Assembly (NCBI GenBank): GCA_965207945.1
Contig: OZ242303.1
Location: forward strand, 1,550,001 to 1,614,000
DNA: 64,000 nucleotides
Direction: 5' to 3'
Source of the DNA: JAAOII01 sp965207945
GTDB taxonomy: Bacteria; Pseudomonadota; Gammaproteobacteria; CBDBNL01; JAAOII01
Within the stretch, counting starts at the first letter, position 1, and each line of letters opens with the position of its first letter. The notes below the pieces were generated by a model, which was given only the letters and a program-made list of their open reading frames with translations, made no database searches and was not told the origin of the DNA. Both the position numbers and the translations under genes were made by a program. This document shows, piece by piece, positions 1 through 8,237 of this stretch.

Positions 1-1460
1 TTTTTATCAACCTCTTCATCTTCAATTGCAAGAGTAATATTATCAGCTATACTTCTCTCAATGAGGACTAAGTTTTGTGAAACATACCCTATAGCATCTT
101 GCCATCTACGAACGGTCTTGTGCCCTTTTAATGGATTGCCATCAACTGTAATTTCGCCTGAGCGAGGAGATATTCTACCGGTTATCATTCTTAATAGAGT
201 TGTTTTGCCACTACCGGATAAACCGCAAATACCTATTTTTTTACCGCAGGGTATCTCCAGGTTAACCTTCTTAAGCACCGCTTCTTGTGGTTTTTGTTGC
301 GCATAATGGTATGACACATTTTTCAGTTTGATACTCTTAACAAATGGCAAAGGATTACGAATATGCGGCTCATAAGATACTTTAGCAACCATCGCTTGAA
401 GAAGTTCCCGCGAGACCGAATCATATATAATCACCCCTCCTCTAATTGATATATAAGTATTGAATAGATTAGTGACCTGTGGAAACATGCGATAGATAAT
501 GATTAAAAATGCAGTTGCTAACTGGATATTACCCTGCTCAGTAAAAATGATTATATAAAGCGAAATAAATACCATAAAAGTATAAAGCATCATTTCTCCT
601 ATCGGGGCAAAGAGCATACCAATCACACTAAGTTTAAGATTATTATTTGCCAATTGCTTCTTCACTATGGCAAAGTTTTTAGAAAAAATATTCTGTTTGC
701 CTATCATCTGAATATATTCTCGCGCCCCCATAGAATTTAATAAGCGCTGCTGTTGCATCAGATTTAATTGATTTATCTCATCACTATAACGATTAATCCG
801 TTGACGCGTGGCGCTGATTGAAGAAGTTAATAATAAAACAACCAATCCTCCAGCGAATAATAATAGCCATGGTTCAAGTAAGTATAAAATAACTAATCCT
901 GTACCCAAAAAGAAGAAGGTGTTCACTAACGAAAAAACCGGATTGATAAACCCACCTATTATTCCTGGTAAACGATTATTAATAGCATTAACTATCTCTG
1001 AAGTTGTTGCTTGAGAATCAAGCGTGCTATTATGAATATAATAATGGAAAAGCTTGGTAGTATAATAAACATTCAATTGTGTATTAATTAACGCTCCTAT
1101 GTATTGACCCAAGATATGTCCGCCTCGCGCAATAATTAGCGCGATGACTGAGCCGACCCCCAAAATAATTGCAAAATCAATATCAGTCCATTGGGTTACT
1201 GTATCATGGAACCTACCCAGCCATTTATTATTCAAACTACTCTCAGGGGCAATTACGTAGTTAATAAAAGGAACTATTACAAGTGAACCCACCAAAAACA
1301 CCATGTTAGATATAATTCCTATTGCATGAGACACAAAAATCTTCATGCGAATATTAGGTTCTAATGCACTCATAAAATGATAGAAACGTCGCACAAAATT
1401 ATAAAGTGAACCCCAATTAGCTAAAATTCTTTTTGATAAAGAGATTAAGACGGCAGGCAT
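1..1460 (-). CDS. ABC exporter, fused membrane and ATPase domains (partial, 3' end off the left edge)
   Basis: Reading the minus strand from the ATG at 1460 gives an open frame of about 486 codons with no stop before the window edge. The first 330 or so residues carry several hydrophobic segments typical of a type-1 exporter membrane domain. An ATP-binding domain follows, with Walker A GLSGSGKTT at about residues 413-421 and a Q-loop region (YVSQN). The signature and Walker B motifs lie outside the window. The fused layout resembles MsbA/PglK-type lipid or oligosaccharide exporters, but the substrate cannot be told from sequence. No strong ribosome binding site precedes the start, so the exact start is uncertain. 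Confidence 0.85.
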   Translation of the reverse strand, partial: MPAVLISLSKRILANWGSLYNFVRRFYHFMSALEPNIRMKIFVSHAIGIISNMVFLVGSLVIVPFINYVIAPESSLNNKWLGRFHDTVTQWTDIDFAIILGVGSVIALIIARGGHILGQYIGALINTQLNVYYTTKLFHYYIHNSTLDSQATTSEIVNAINNRLPGIIGGFINPVFSLVNTFFFLGTGLVILYLLEPWLLLFAGGLVVLLLTSSISATRQRINRYSDEINQLNLMQQQRLLNSMGAREYIQMIGKQNIFSKNFAIVKKQLANNNLKLSVIGMLFAPIGEMMLYTFMVFISLYIIIFTEQGNIQLATAFLIIIYRMFPQVTNLFNTYISIRGGVIIYDSVSRELLQAMVAKVSYEPHIRNPLPFVKSIKLKNVSYHYAQQKPQEAVLKKVNLEIPCGKKIGICGLSGSGKTTLLRMITGRISPRSGEITVDGNPLKGHKTVRRWQDAIGYVSQNLVLIERSIADNITLAIEDEEVDK

Positions 1461-1632
1461 TTTAATATTTTAGATAATACTTTAGACGCTTTAGATGCTT
1501 CCCTTTATTGCTGTGAGAATTACTATAATTCATACTTATCTATATTACTATAATTTATGCTAATTTTTGAGTATAATTTATATGTATGGTAATAAATGAA
1601 TACTATGTGGATGTAAAACGTGGATGTAAGAT

Positions 1633-2307
1633 ATGGTACAAGCTAAGATGAGAGTCCGAGACGAGGATATTGGGAGGCACAGAAGGCAGAGCCGCCATTC
1701 GGGCGAAAATAAAAGAAGTTTTATTTGGGCTATCCTGTTTGTTGCTTTGATTGTGGTGGTAATTTATGTGTATGTTAATCGTCATTCTATTATTCCTGGA
1801 TTAACTGATACAATCCCTCAAGAAGATATAACTGCTGAGCAAGATGAAAGTTCGTCAGTTGCAAAACAACCGCAATCCTTAAAATCTGCGGATACGTTGC
1901 AATTAATTACTCCAGAAATAGAGGACTTAAGAATAGCCGTGAATGCAATATCAGGGGACATACAGAAGTTAAAAAGTCAAATTGGCTTTCTTGATGGAGC
2001 TAACACGAGAGACAACGCCCAATTTAAGAAAATAAATGACCAGTTTCAAGGAATAAATAGTCAATTCCCAAAAATAAACAATCAGCTACAGAAAATAGCC
2101 AATAAACTTGAAGAAATTGATACTAAATCACAGGCACAAACTGCTCGTCAGAACGAATTCAACAGTATAGTATCAGAGAATATTGATGCCTTACGTAAAA
2201 GCATTAACAACCTGGATAATATATATAGGAATCAGGCAACTGCGCTGGAAGATTTAGAAGCGGGTATGGCTAATATTAATTCGCGAGTTACGGATTTAGA
2301 GCGTTAA
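1633..2307 (+). CDS. Single-pass membrane protein with long coiled coil, function unknown
   Basis: The 224-residue product has a basic N-terminus of about 27 residues, then one hydrophobic segment (about residues 28-48). A Q/N/K/E-rich region from about residue 80 to the end has heptad-like spacing (repeated QFxxIN and KINNQL patterns), suggesting a coiled coil outside the membrane. The positive-inside pattern predicts a cytoplasmic N-terminus and a periplasmic coiled coil. No family is recognised. It converges on ftsY, and the two stop codons overlap on a shared TTAA. A weak GGATG lies before the chosen ATG; Met6 is an alternative start. Confidence 0.7.
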   Translation: MVQAKMRVRDEDIGRHRRQSRHSGENKRSFIWAILFVALIVVVIYVYVNRHSIIPGLTDTIPQEDITAEQDESSSVAKQPQSLKSADTLQLITPEIEDLRIAVNAISGDIQKLKSQIGFLDGANTRDNAQFKKINDQFQGINSQFPKINNQLQKIANKLEEIDTKSQAQTARQNEFNSIVSENIDALRKSINNLDNIYRNQATALEDLEAGMANINSRVTDLER

Positions 2308-3260
2308 GACAATAGCTCACGCACATAATCTGCAGCGTTAAAATCCAAGAGATCTTCTGCATCTTCTCCCACGCCGATAAATCTTATAGGGAGTTTTAAC
2401 TCCTCCGCTAAAGCAAAAATAACTCCTCCACTAGCCCCCCCATCAAGCTTGGTAACGCAAATGGCGCTTACATCTACTGCCTCGCAAAATAATCTCGCCT
2501 GCATAAGGGCGCTTTGTCCGTGACTGCCATCAAGAGTTAAAAGAATTTCATCTGGGGCTCCCGCCTTTAGCTTGGAAACCGCCTTCACTGTTTTGCGCAG
2601 CTGTTGTTTTAATTCTTCATTATTCGGCATCCTTCCTGCAGTATCTGCTAAATATATATCCTTGCTTGTTTCTATTGCCTGCTGGAGCCCGCGATAAATT
2701 ACTGCCGTGCTATCCAACCCCATATCTCCGCAAGTGACTGGAATATTTAGACGCTCCCCCCATACTTGTAGTTGTTCAGTAGCAGCCGCTCTGTAGGTGT
2801 CACCTGCCGCCAACTGTAATGAGAAGCCCTTCTTTTGGTAATAGGCGGCTATTTTTGCCAAAGTAGTTGTTTTACCAGAGCCATTAACTCCCATTATGAG
2901 CAAACAATATGGTTTATTTTCAGTATTTATTAGCAGCGGCTGCTCCACTGATTTAAGGGTATTCTCAAGGATCTTAGCTAGTTCAGTCATTGCCGCTTCC
3001 TTATTCTTAATATGTGATGCATTGGAACGCCATTGACTCATAATCTTACGAGTCATCAGAATGCCAAAATCCGCTAATAGAAGTTCCTCTTCCATTTCTT
3101 GCGCTAATTCACGAAAGGACTGTTCGGTAACTCCAGCAAATTTTTTAAGTTTATTAACAAAACCCTTATTAATTCCCCCCAGTCCCTTATATTTAGATTC
3201 GGATTTAGATTTATCTTCCCTTTTGCCTATACCTTTGCTTATTCTGCTAAATATTGACAT
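2304..3260 (-). CDS. ftsY: Signal recognition particle receptor FtsY
   Basis: FtsY is the GTPase that docks SRP-ribosome complexes at the inner membrane for co-translational insertion. The 318-residue protein has a short basic N-terminal segment, a helical N domain (about 33-110) and an SRP GTPase G domain. Visible motifs are G1 GVNGSGKTT (124-132), DTYRAAATEQL, DTAGRMPN and TKLDGGASGG. The long acidic N-terminal region of E. coli FtsY is missing, giving the short form common in many bacteria. Its start overlaps the upstream YciC-like gene by 14 bp, so the two are probably co-transcribed and translationally coupled. Confidence 0.96.
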   Translation of the reverse strand: MSIFSRISKGIGKREDKSKSESKYKGLGGINKGFVNKLKKFAGVTEQSFRELAQEMEEELLLADFGILMTRKIMSQWRSNASHIKNKEAAMTELAKILENTLKSVEQPLLINTENKPYCLLIMGVNGSGKTTTLAKIAAYYQKKGFSLQLAAGDTYRAAATEQLQVWGERLNIPVTCGDMGLDSTAVIYRGLQQAIETSKDIYLADTAGRMPNNEELKQQLRKTVKAVSKLKAGAPDEILLTLDGSHGQSALMQARLFCEAVDVSAICVTKLDGGASGGVIFALAEELKLPIRFIGVGEDAEDLLDFNAADYVRELLS

Positions 3261-3945
3261 TAGACAATAGAATATAGATGCGGTAACGGATTAATATCAA
3301 GAAAGAACTCAAACTCCAAACTATTAAATTCAGCACTAAATCAATACCGGGAAATGAATAGCTGTTTTTCAATAAACTGCCCACTACAAAGAAAACAGCT
3401 ATTAATAAGCCCACTGAAAATACTGACTTGAATATAAGAAAAATATCAGATGCTGTTGTTTCCCAGCTTTTTTGTAAAGCGGTGAAAGGGTCGCTGCCGT
3501 CAAGAATAATAAAAAAGTCAAACAAGGCAAGACGCAGGTATAAATAAATTCCTGGAATTATAAGAAGTACCAGTCCGATAGAAACTGCCATGTTCATTAG
3601 AATACTTGCCAATAAATAAAAAGGTAGGTATTTTGTTCCTCTGGCTAACGCCTGGTACCAAGATGCATTATTATTTGCATTATCTGCATTATCTTGATTT
3701 CCTGGATTATCTTTATTAATCTCAGATGCCAGGACTACGAAACCACATTGAAAAACTGCGCCAGCAATAAAGCTTACTAACAACATAATTGAAAATTTAT
3801 TGTTATCTGCTATGCCCGCCAAAACAAACTGATTAAGCGAAAGTTCTAACAGATACCAGCAAACCACATAAGAAACAATATATCTGCTAAAAAGAAGATA
3901 GTTATTGCGGAAAAAATAGATGCTATCAACTAAAACTTTATTCAT
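3247..3945 (-). CDS. YciC-like polytopic inner-membrane protein
   Basis: The 232-residue product has about six hydrophobic segments. Its central stretch (LLIIPGIYLYLRLALF followed by ALQKSWETT) matches the core pattern I associate with the YciC/UPF0259 family, where a proline-glycine break precedes an arginine-containing helix and an amphipathic segment. A short N/D-rich loop lies near residues 75-90. The role of the family is unknown. The gene overlaps the start of ftsY by 14 bp, which suggests a shared transcript. The family call is from memory of the motif, so moderate. Confidence 0.7.
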   Translation of the reverse strand: MNKVLVDSIYFFRNNYLLFSRYIVSYVVCWYLLELSLNQFVLAGIADNNKFSIMLLVSFIAGAVFQCGFVVLASEINKDNPGNQDNADNANNNASWYQALARGTKYLPFYLLASILMNMAVSIGLVLLIIPGIYLYLRLALFDFFIILDGSDPFTALQKSWETTASDIFLIFKSVFSVGLLIAVFFVVGSLLKNSYSFPGIDLVLNLIVWSLSSFLILIRYRIYILLSNVNI

Positions 3946-4026
3946 ATAAATTTAAAAAACTTATGCGGTTGTTCAATTTTATAAGGCGGCACCTCTTCTA
4001 TAAAGTAGATGCGAAGAGAGATGCTA

Positions 4027-4045
4027 TGCATTGCCCAGCAATGCA
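4027..4045. repeat. Perfect inverted repeat just downstream of rpsT
   Basis: Arms of 8 bp (TGCATTGC / GCAATGCA) flank a 3-nt loop, 1 bp beyond the rpsT stop codon. It could form a hairpin in the rpsT transcript and act as a weak terminator or 3'-end stabiliser. No T-tract follows on the minus strand, so an intrinsic terminator is not supported. Confidence 0.5.
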
Positions 4046-4046
4046 A

Positions 4047-4313
4047 TCACTGGGTGATAGATTTAAGTCGTTTGACCAGATGGGTCTTAATGCGCGCAAC
4101 TTGGTTTTTATGAAACAAGTTACGGTGAGTGGATTTATCAAGCAAAGATTGTGCTTGTTTATATGCTACTTGTGCATCTTCTTTTTTCCCTTCTTTACTT
4201 AGCTTAACTACCTGTTTAACGGAAGTCCTAACCTTTGATTTTTGCGATGCATTCAATTGCGTTGCTTTCATTGTCTGACGCACTCTTTTCCTTGCAGAAG
4301 CTGTATTAGCCAT
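4047..4313 (-). CDS. rpsT: 30S ribosomal protein S20
   Basis: The 88-residue basic protein starts MANTASARKRVRQ, the classic S20 N-terminus, and is lysine/arginine-rich and helical throughout, as expected of a 16S rRNA-binding small-subunit protein. The family is usually 86-90 residues. The conserved C-terminal core (HxNxxARxKTHLVKRLK) is visible near residues 65-83. It lies 23 bp downstream of rplI, at the end of a minus-strand ribosomal protein run, and is followed at once by an inverted repeat. Confidence 0.96.
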   Translation of the reverse strand: MANTASARKRVRQTMKATQLNASQKSKVRTSVKQVVKLSKEGKKEDAQVAYKQAQSLLDKSTHRNLFHKNQVARIKTHLVKRLKSITQ

Positions 4314-4336
4314 AATCTTTTACCTACTATTAATTT

Positions 4337-4795
4337 CTAATTTTCCTGAACCAATGGAATGACTTCAATAGGCAATTCCACCACATTATCAGCATCAAAC
4401 CTTAGTTCCGCCACAAACTCTCCAGTATGTCTAATTGCTCCTTCAGGCATATTAATTTGTTTTTTTTCAACTTGCACCTCTCTGGCAGTTAATTCGGCAA
4501 GAACATCATTTATGGTTATAGAACCATAAAGCTTCCCTTCTTCACTGGCTCTACGACTAAAGCTTAGTTGTAAATCGCGTGTCTTCTCCGCCTGGGCGCT
4601 TGAAAAATCTAACTTATCCTTTAATTGCTGCTCCAAGTTACCGCGCATACTCTCATACTGTTTCTTGCTCTCCTCTGTAGCGGGTAATGCTTTCTTTTGT
4701 GGAAAAAGGAAATTGCGAGCATATCCTGGCTTGACTTTACATACTTCACCAAGTGTTCCCAGTTTATCTATCTTATCTAATAAAATTACTTCCAT
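4337..4795 (-). CDS. rplI: 50S ribosomal protein L9
   Basis: The 152-residue product has the L9 N-terminal signature (MEVILLDKIDKLGTLGEVCKV, then KPGYARNFLFPQKKA), a charged connecting helix and a C-terminal domain containing LYGSIT. The size is typical. L9 binds 23S rRNA near the L1 stalk base. It lies 46 bp after rpsR in the conserved rpsF-rpsR-rplI order. Confidence 0.97.
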   Translation of the reverse strand: MEVILLDKIDKLGTLGEVCKVKPGYARNFLFPQKKALPATEESKKQYESMRGNLEQQLKDKLDFSSAQAEKTRDLQLSFSRRASEEGKLYGSITINDVLAELTAREVQVEKKQINMPEGAIRHTGEFVAELRFDADNVVELPIEVIPLVQEN

Positions 4796-4841
4796 GATTA
4801 ATTAGTTTGTTAATACGATACTTATTGCTAACCTGATAAAT

Positions 4842-5096
4842 CTATTGCTTATGGTTATCCGTATACGGCAGCAAAGACATGTATCTGGCGCGCTTAATTG
4901 CCAGAGTTAGCTTGCGTTGAAAATAGTTGCGAGTGCCGGTATAGTATGAAGGGATAATCTTACCACCTGGATCAATATATTCTTTCAATAGATTGATGTC
5001 CTTGTAATCTATAGTAGTGATTTTATTATCTGTAAAGTAACAACGTTTTTTACTTGTAAAAGTGCGTGTTCTTTTTCCCTTAGCTTTTTTATCCAT
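4842..5096 (-). CDS. rpsR: 30S ribosomal protein S18
   Basis: The 84-residue basic product contains the S18 core: KKRCYF near the N-terminus, IDYKD, LKEYI, GKIIP, and the RNA-binding segment RKLTLAIKRARYMSLLPY. S18 forms a heterodimer with S6 on the 30S platform. Its ATG overlaps the rpsF stop codon by one base (TAATG), implying translational coupling between the two partners. No priB gene lies between rpsF and rpsR, unlike the E. coli order. Confidence 0.96.
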   Translation of the reverse strand: MDKKAKGKRTRTFTSKKRCYFTDNKITTIDYKDINLLKEYIDPGGKIIPSYYTGTRNYFQRKLTLAIKRARYMSLLPYTDNHKQ

Positions 5097-5800
5097 TACT
5101 TATCCTCTGTATCTTTTGTGTCATCTGTAGCTTCTGATTCTGCTACATCTTTTGTGTCATCTGCGGCTTCTGATTCTGCTACATCTTTTGTATCATCTGC
5201 GACTTCTGCTTCTGCAGTATCTTTTGTATCAACCACAGCTTCTGTTTCTGCAGTATCTTTTGTGTCATCTGTGATTTCTGATTCCACAGCATCTTTTGTA
5301 GCTTCTACATCCGTAGCTTTATTCTCATCCTCACTCTTCTCTTCGCCCTTCTCTTCGCCCTCTGAGGCGCCTCCAACATCAGATGTTTCTGTTGCAACTG
5401 CTGGAGCAGCAGCTTCTTCGCTAGCGGTAGCTTCCGCTTCCGCAAAGTCCGCGCTGGCTTTTGATGATAATTCCGATTTTTTAATTTTCATTATCGGGGA
5501 CTCTTCAGTAGAAGAATCTTTACCTCTAATAACCATATAACGCAAAATCATATCGTCAAATTTAAAAAGCTTTTCCATCTCGGCAATAACAGAAGGTGGG
5601 CAGTGTATATTAATCAATACGTATAAACCCCGCCTAAAGCCATCAATAGTGTAAGCTAATTGACGGACTCCCCAGTTTTCAAAGCGGATAACATCTCCTT
5701 CCTTTTTAACTAAGGAGAGATATTTCTCGCTAAATTCGTTCGCCTTATCATCTTGGATATGGCGACAAATAAATAATATTTCGTAGTGTCTCTTTTCCAT
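5096..5800 (-). CDS. rpsF: 30S ribosomal protein S6 with a long acidic repeat tail
   Basis: Residues 1 to about 94 are a normal S6 (MEKRHYEILFICRH start; ENWGVRQLAY; GLYVLINI; DDMILRYMVIR). S6 is usually 95-135 residues, but this protein has 234. The extra 140 residues are acidic and Ala/Glu/Asp/Thr-rich, ending in tandem copies of a 12-residue unit like ADDTKDVAESEA. S6 tails are naturally acidic (E. coli S6 is polyglutamylated), so the tail may extend that property, though this is inference. The reading frame is intact and coupled to rpsR by a 1-bp overlap, so the tail is translated with the gene rather than being a pseudogene remnant. Confidence 0.95.
   Translation of the reverse strand: MEKRHYEILFICRHIQDDKANEFSEKYLSLVKKEGDVIRFENWGVRQLAYTIDGFRRGLYVLINIHCPPSVIAEMEKLFKFDDMILRYMVIRGKDSSTEESPIMKIKKSELSSKASADFAEAEATASEEAAAPAVATETSDVGGASEGEEKGEEKSEDENKATDVEATKDAVESEITDDTKDTAETEAVVDTKDTAEAEVADDTKDVAESEAADDTKDVAESEATDDTKDTEDK
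5101..5310. repeat. 36-bp tandem repeat encoding the S6 acidic tail
   Basis: About five consecutive 36-bp units begin at 5131, 5167, 5203, 5239 and 5275 (each starting CTTCTG or TTTCTG on the plus strand), with a partial unit at 5101-5130. Units nearest the 3' end of rpsF are almost identical and become more divergent towards the gene body, which fits recent expansion by slippage or unequal exchange. The unit length is a multiple of three, so copy-number change keeps the frame. Confidence 0.85.
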
Positions 5801-5965
5801 TGTATTATCTTCGGTCAGTGGCTATTACATGTTAATTCACTAATAAATGAATTAACCAGTTAATAGCAGATAGTTGTTAATATAACAAATATAACAGTAA
5901 AAACGGATAAATTTTATTTTTTTTTATAAATCTAGTTAAAACTTTATAAATAAAGTTTTATAAAT

Positions 5966-6502
5966 CTAGAAAGGTATATCCTGGTCAAGGTCATCATATT
6001 CGCCTTTTCCATCACTTTTTGCGTCTTTGGATAGTTTACTTCCTTCTTTAGATTCACTCATTGATTGACCTTGGTCTTTAGATTGCTCTTTGGATTGATA
6101 AGAGGAAGAAGAAGAAGACGCATTGCCTTCTGAAGCATAGCCCTCATTATCATAAGAGCTAGAGGAACCTTGACGCCCTCCTAGCATCTGCATCTCTCTG
6201 GCTATAATTTCAGTAGTATAACGAGTTACCCCGTCTTTCTCCCAACTATTGGTTTTCAACTCTCCTTCAACATACACCTGCATACCTTTTTTCAGGTACT
6301 GGGACGCAATTTCAGCTAATCTATTGAAAAAAACTACGCGATGCCATTCGGTCTTTTCTTGCCGTTGTCCTTTATCATCATTCCAGGATTTTGTGGTGGC
6401 AACGCTGCATTTTGTAACGTGCAAACCACCTTGTGTTTGATGGGAATCAGGGTCATTACCCAAATTACCTAATATTATTACTTTGTTTACTCCTCTTACC
6501 AT
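5966..6502 (-). CDS. ssb: Single-stranded DNA-binding protein
   Basis: The 178-residue product has an N-terminal OB fold (MVRGVNKVIILGNLGNDP start; SVATTKSW; TEWHRVVFF; GMQVYVEGELKTNSW) and a serine-rich linker (about 112-168). It ends in the acidic tip DDLDQDIPF, which recruits repair and replication partners. Length is normal. It lies 165 bp upstream of rpsF on the same strand; that gap is AT-rich and may hold the rpsF promoter. Confidence 0.96.
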   Translation of the reverse strand: MVRGVNKVIILGNLGNDPDSHQTQGGLHVTKCSVATTKSWNDDKGQRQEKTEWHRVVFFNRLAEIASQYLKKGMQVYVEGELKTNSWEKDGVTRYTTEIIAREMQMLGGRQGSSSSYDNEGYASEGNASSSSSSYQSKEQSKDQGQSMSESKEGSKLSKDAKSDGKGEYDDLDQDIPF

Positions 6503-6663
6503 AATTTATAACTCATTATTCATCATTACTAAAATCTATTCGCTTATTATTATCACTCATAAGCAATATTAAACAGCATTTTTAAACATTGTTTATGAAT
6601 GATAATATGGGGTTTATTTCTTATCTTTCAATGGTATTAATACAAAAATTATACCATAACAAA

Positions 6664-7212
6664 TTATTTAACAATATTTCTGATATGCTCGAAAGAAAAA
6701 CCGCGCCCTGTCAGAAACCTATAGCATTTATCCTTTTGTTTGATATCTGTCAGAGGCAACTCATACTTGCGTGCGGCAATTTTGCTAGCACACTCTTGCC
6801 AGAACTCCTTATCTTGAGGAAAATGCGCATCCGTCATCTCTTTACTAATACCTTTATTACGTAATTTATAATTAATTTTAATTGGTCCCCATCCTCTTTG
6901 AATTGACTGTTTTATGTATGATGCAGTAAACCTATCATCATCCTGCAAGCCCTCCCGCACTAAATCATCAAGAATACTCTCAATTTGGAGATTAGCTGGC
7001 GAGTCATCAGAACTATTTATTTGTCCGCTATAAGAGTATTGGTGTGTTTTTTTTGCCATGAAGAATCTCCCTATAATCTTCTGACGAAGTTCGGCACGCG
7101 AATACTCTCTGCCACCTAATAATCGTAAAGCATAGCTGGTGATACTAATTATTTCAGCAGGCAATTTCTGCTGATTATTTTGTTGATTGTCTTGTTGGTT
7201 ATCTTGTGCCAT
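6664..7212 (-). CDS. recX: Regulatory protein RecX
   Basis: RecX binds RecA filaments and limits their activity. The 182-residue product matches the three-helix repeat architecture: ITSYALRLLGGREYSRAELRQKI (about 21-44), then DDLVREGLQDDDRFTASYIKQSIQRGWGPIKINYKLRNKGI, and a C-terminal KCYRFLTGRGFSFEHI. The N-terminus is a Q/N-rich low-complexity stretch of about 15 residues. recX normally sits right after recA; here a DMT transporter lies between them on the same strand. Confidence 0.88.
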   Translation of the reverse strand: MAQDNQQDNQQNNQQKLPAEIISITSYALRLLGGREYSRAELRQKIIGRFFMAKKTHQYSYSGQINSSDDSPANLQIESILDDLVREGLQDDDRFTASYIKQSIQRGWGPIKINYKLRNKGISKEMTDAHFPQDKEFWQECASKIAARKYELPLTDIKQKDKCYRFLTGRGFSFEHIRNIVK

Positions 7213-7289
7213 AAGCTTGTGTCATAAATTAGCGCAGCAAATAACAACAGGATAATTAACAACAGAGCGATACAAAGCTATGAGGGCTG

Positions 7290-8219
7290 TTATAAAGCAG
7301 CGCGTTGAGAACTTTTTGTCAAATAAATGAATAGCATTATTATTACAGCCCCTAATAACTGAACGTAAGTAAGGGACTCAGAAAAAATAAGCCATCCCAT
7401 AAAAATTGCCACTATCGGCTGTAACAATAGGATTAAAGTTGCTACGTTAGGAGCTATGTAAGCTAACGAATAGGCAATAAACCCTTGTCCTATAACTTGA
7501 GAAGTTATGCCTAATCCTAACAAAATTAACAGACCATATACTGTACTAATCAGCATTGTCTCACCAAATAAAAATATAAATGGTAAGACAAATAACGAGG
7601 TGAAAATTCCAGTCCATAACATTTGCTTGGTTGTATTTAGCCTTTCTCTTAGCTTGCTTGCTATTAAGATGTATAAGGCATATAAAACCGCAGCTAAAAT
7701 ACCAAACACAATACCGACAATATTATTATCTCCACCTCCTTTGCTTCCCACTAATAAAAATACTCCACCTAAAGCCCCTAAGGCATATAACCAGGCAATA
7801 GAATTCATCTTTTTACCAAAAAATAGCCATCCTAAGGGTATAACAAAAATAACTCCAAGATTAGCCAGCAGGGTGGATTTAGCAATATAAATATATTCTA
7901 AAGACAAATGCCAGGTTATAAGATTAAGCGCATAAGTAAAGCCCAAGCCAGCTAACCACAACCAATCATTTAACGTGAGAGCTGCAGAGTTGGAGACAGA
8001 ATTAACGGCAACCGAACTGCCGCCATCTTTATTGGCGCAAGAGGCATTAGAATAATTAAGCGATGCATAATATTCCATCAATAGGAAGAATGGGACAGAA
8101 ACAGCCACTCTGTAAAAAGCAGTCGCCACAGGACCTAATTCACTTAATCTTACATAAACAGGAGAAATGCCTATTAACACAGCCCCTAAGAATAGGGCAA
8201 CATAAGGAAATGTTTTCAA
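7290..8219 (-). CDS. DMT-superfamily (EamA) metabolite exporter
   Basis: The 309-residue product has about ten hydrophobic segments arranged as two EamA halves. Recognisable features are the N-terminal SPVYVRLSELGPVATAFYR pattern, the loop WHLSLEYI, and the C-terminal LLLQPIVAIFMGWLIFSESL motif typical of EamA repeats. A hydrophilic Asn/Ser-rich loop follows the second helix. The substrate is unknown; such proteins export amino acids or other small metabolites. It sits between recA (18 bp upstream) and recX, an unusual place for a transporter. Confidence 0.88.
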   Translation of the reverse strand: MKTFPYVALFLGAVLIGISPVYVRLSELGPVATAFYRVAVSVPFFLLMEYYASLNYSNASCANKDGGSSVAVNSVSNSAALTLNDWLWLAGLGFTYALNLITWHLSLEYIYIAKSTLLANLGVIFVIPLGWLFFGKKMNSIAWLYALGALGGVFLLVGSKGGGDNNIVGIVFGILAAVLYALYILIASKLRERLNTTKQMLWTGIFTSLFVLPFIFLFGETMLISTVYGLLILLGLGITSQVIGQGFIAYSLAYIAPNVATLILLLQPIVAIFMGWLIFSESLTYVQLLGAVIIMLFIYLTKSSQRAAL

Positions 8220-8237
8220 TTATTCCTTATAAAAATA

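Noticed and set aside
5118..5540. Plus-strand ORF over the rpsF tail
   Set aside because: It is the antisense reading of the 36-bp repeat in rpsF, with Ser/Val/Ala-only composition; repeats with no stops on one strand often leave the other open.
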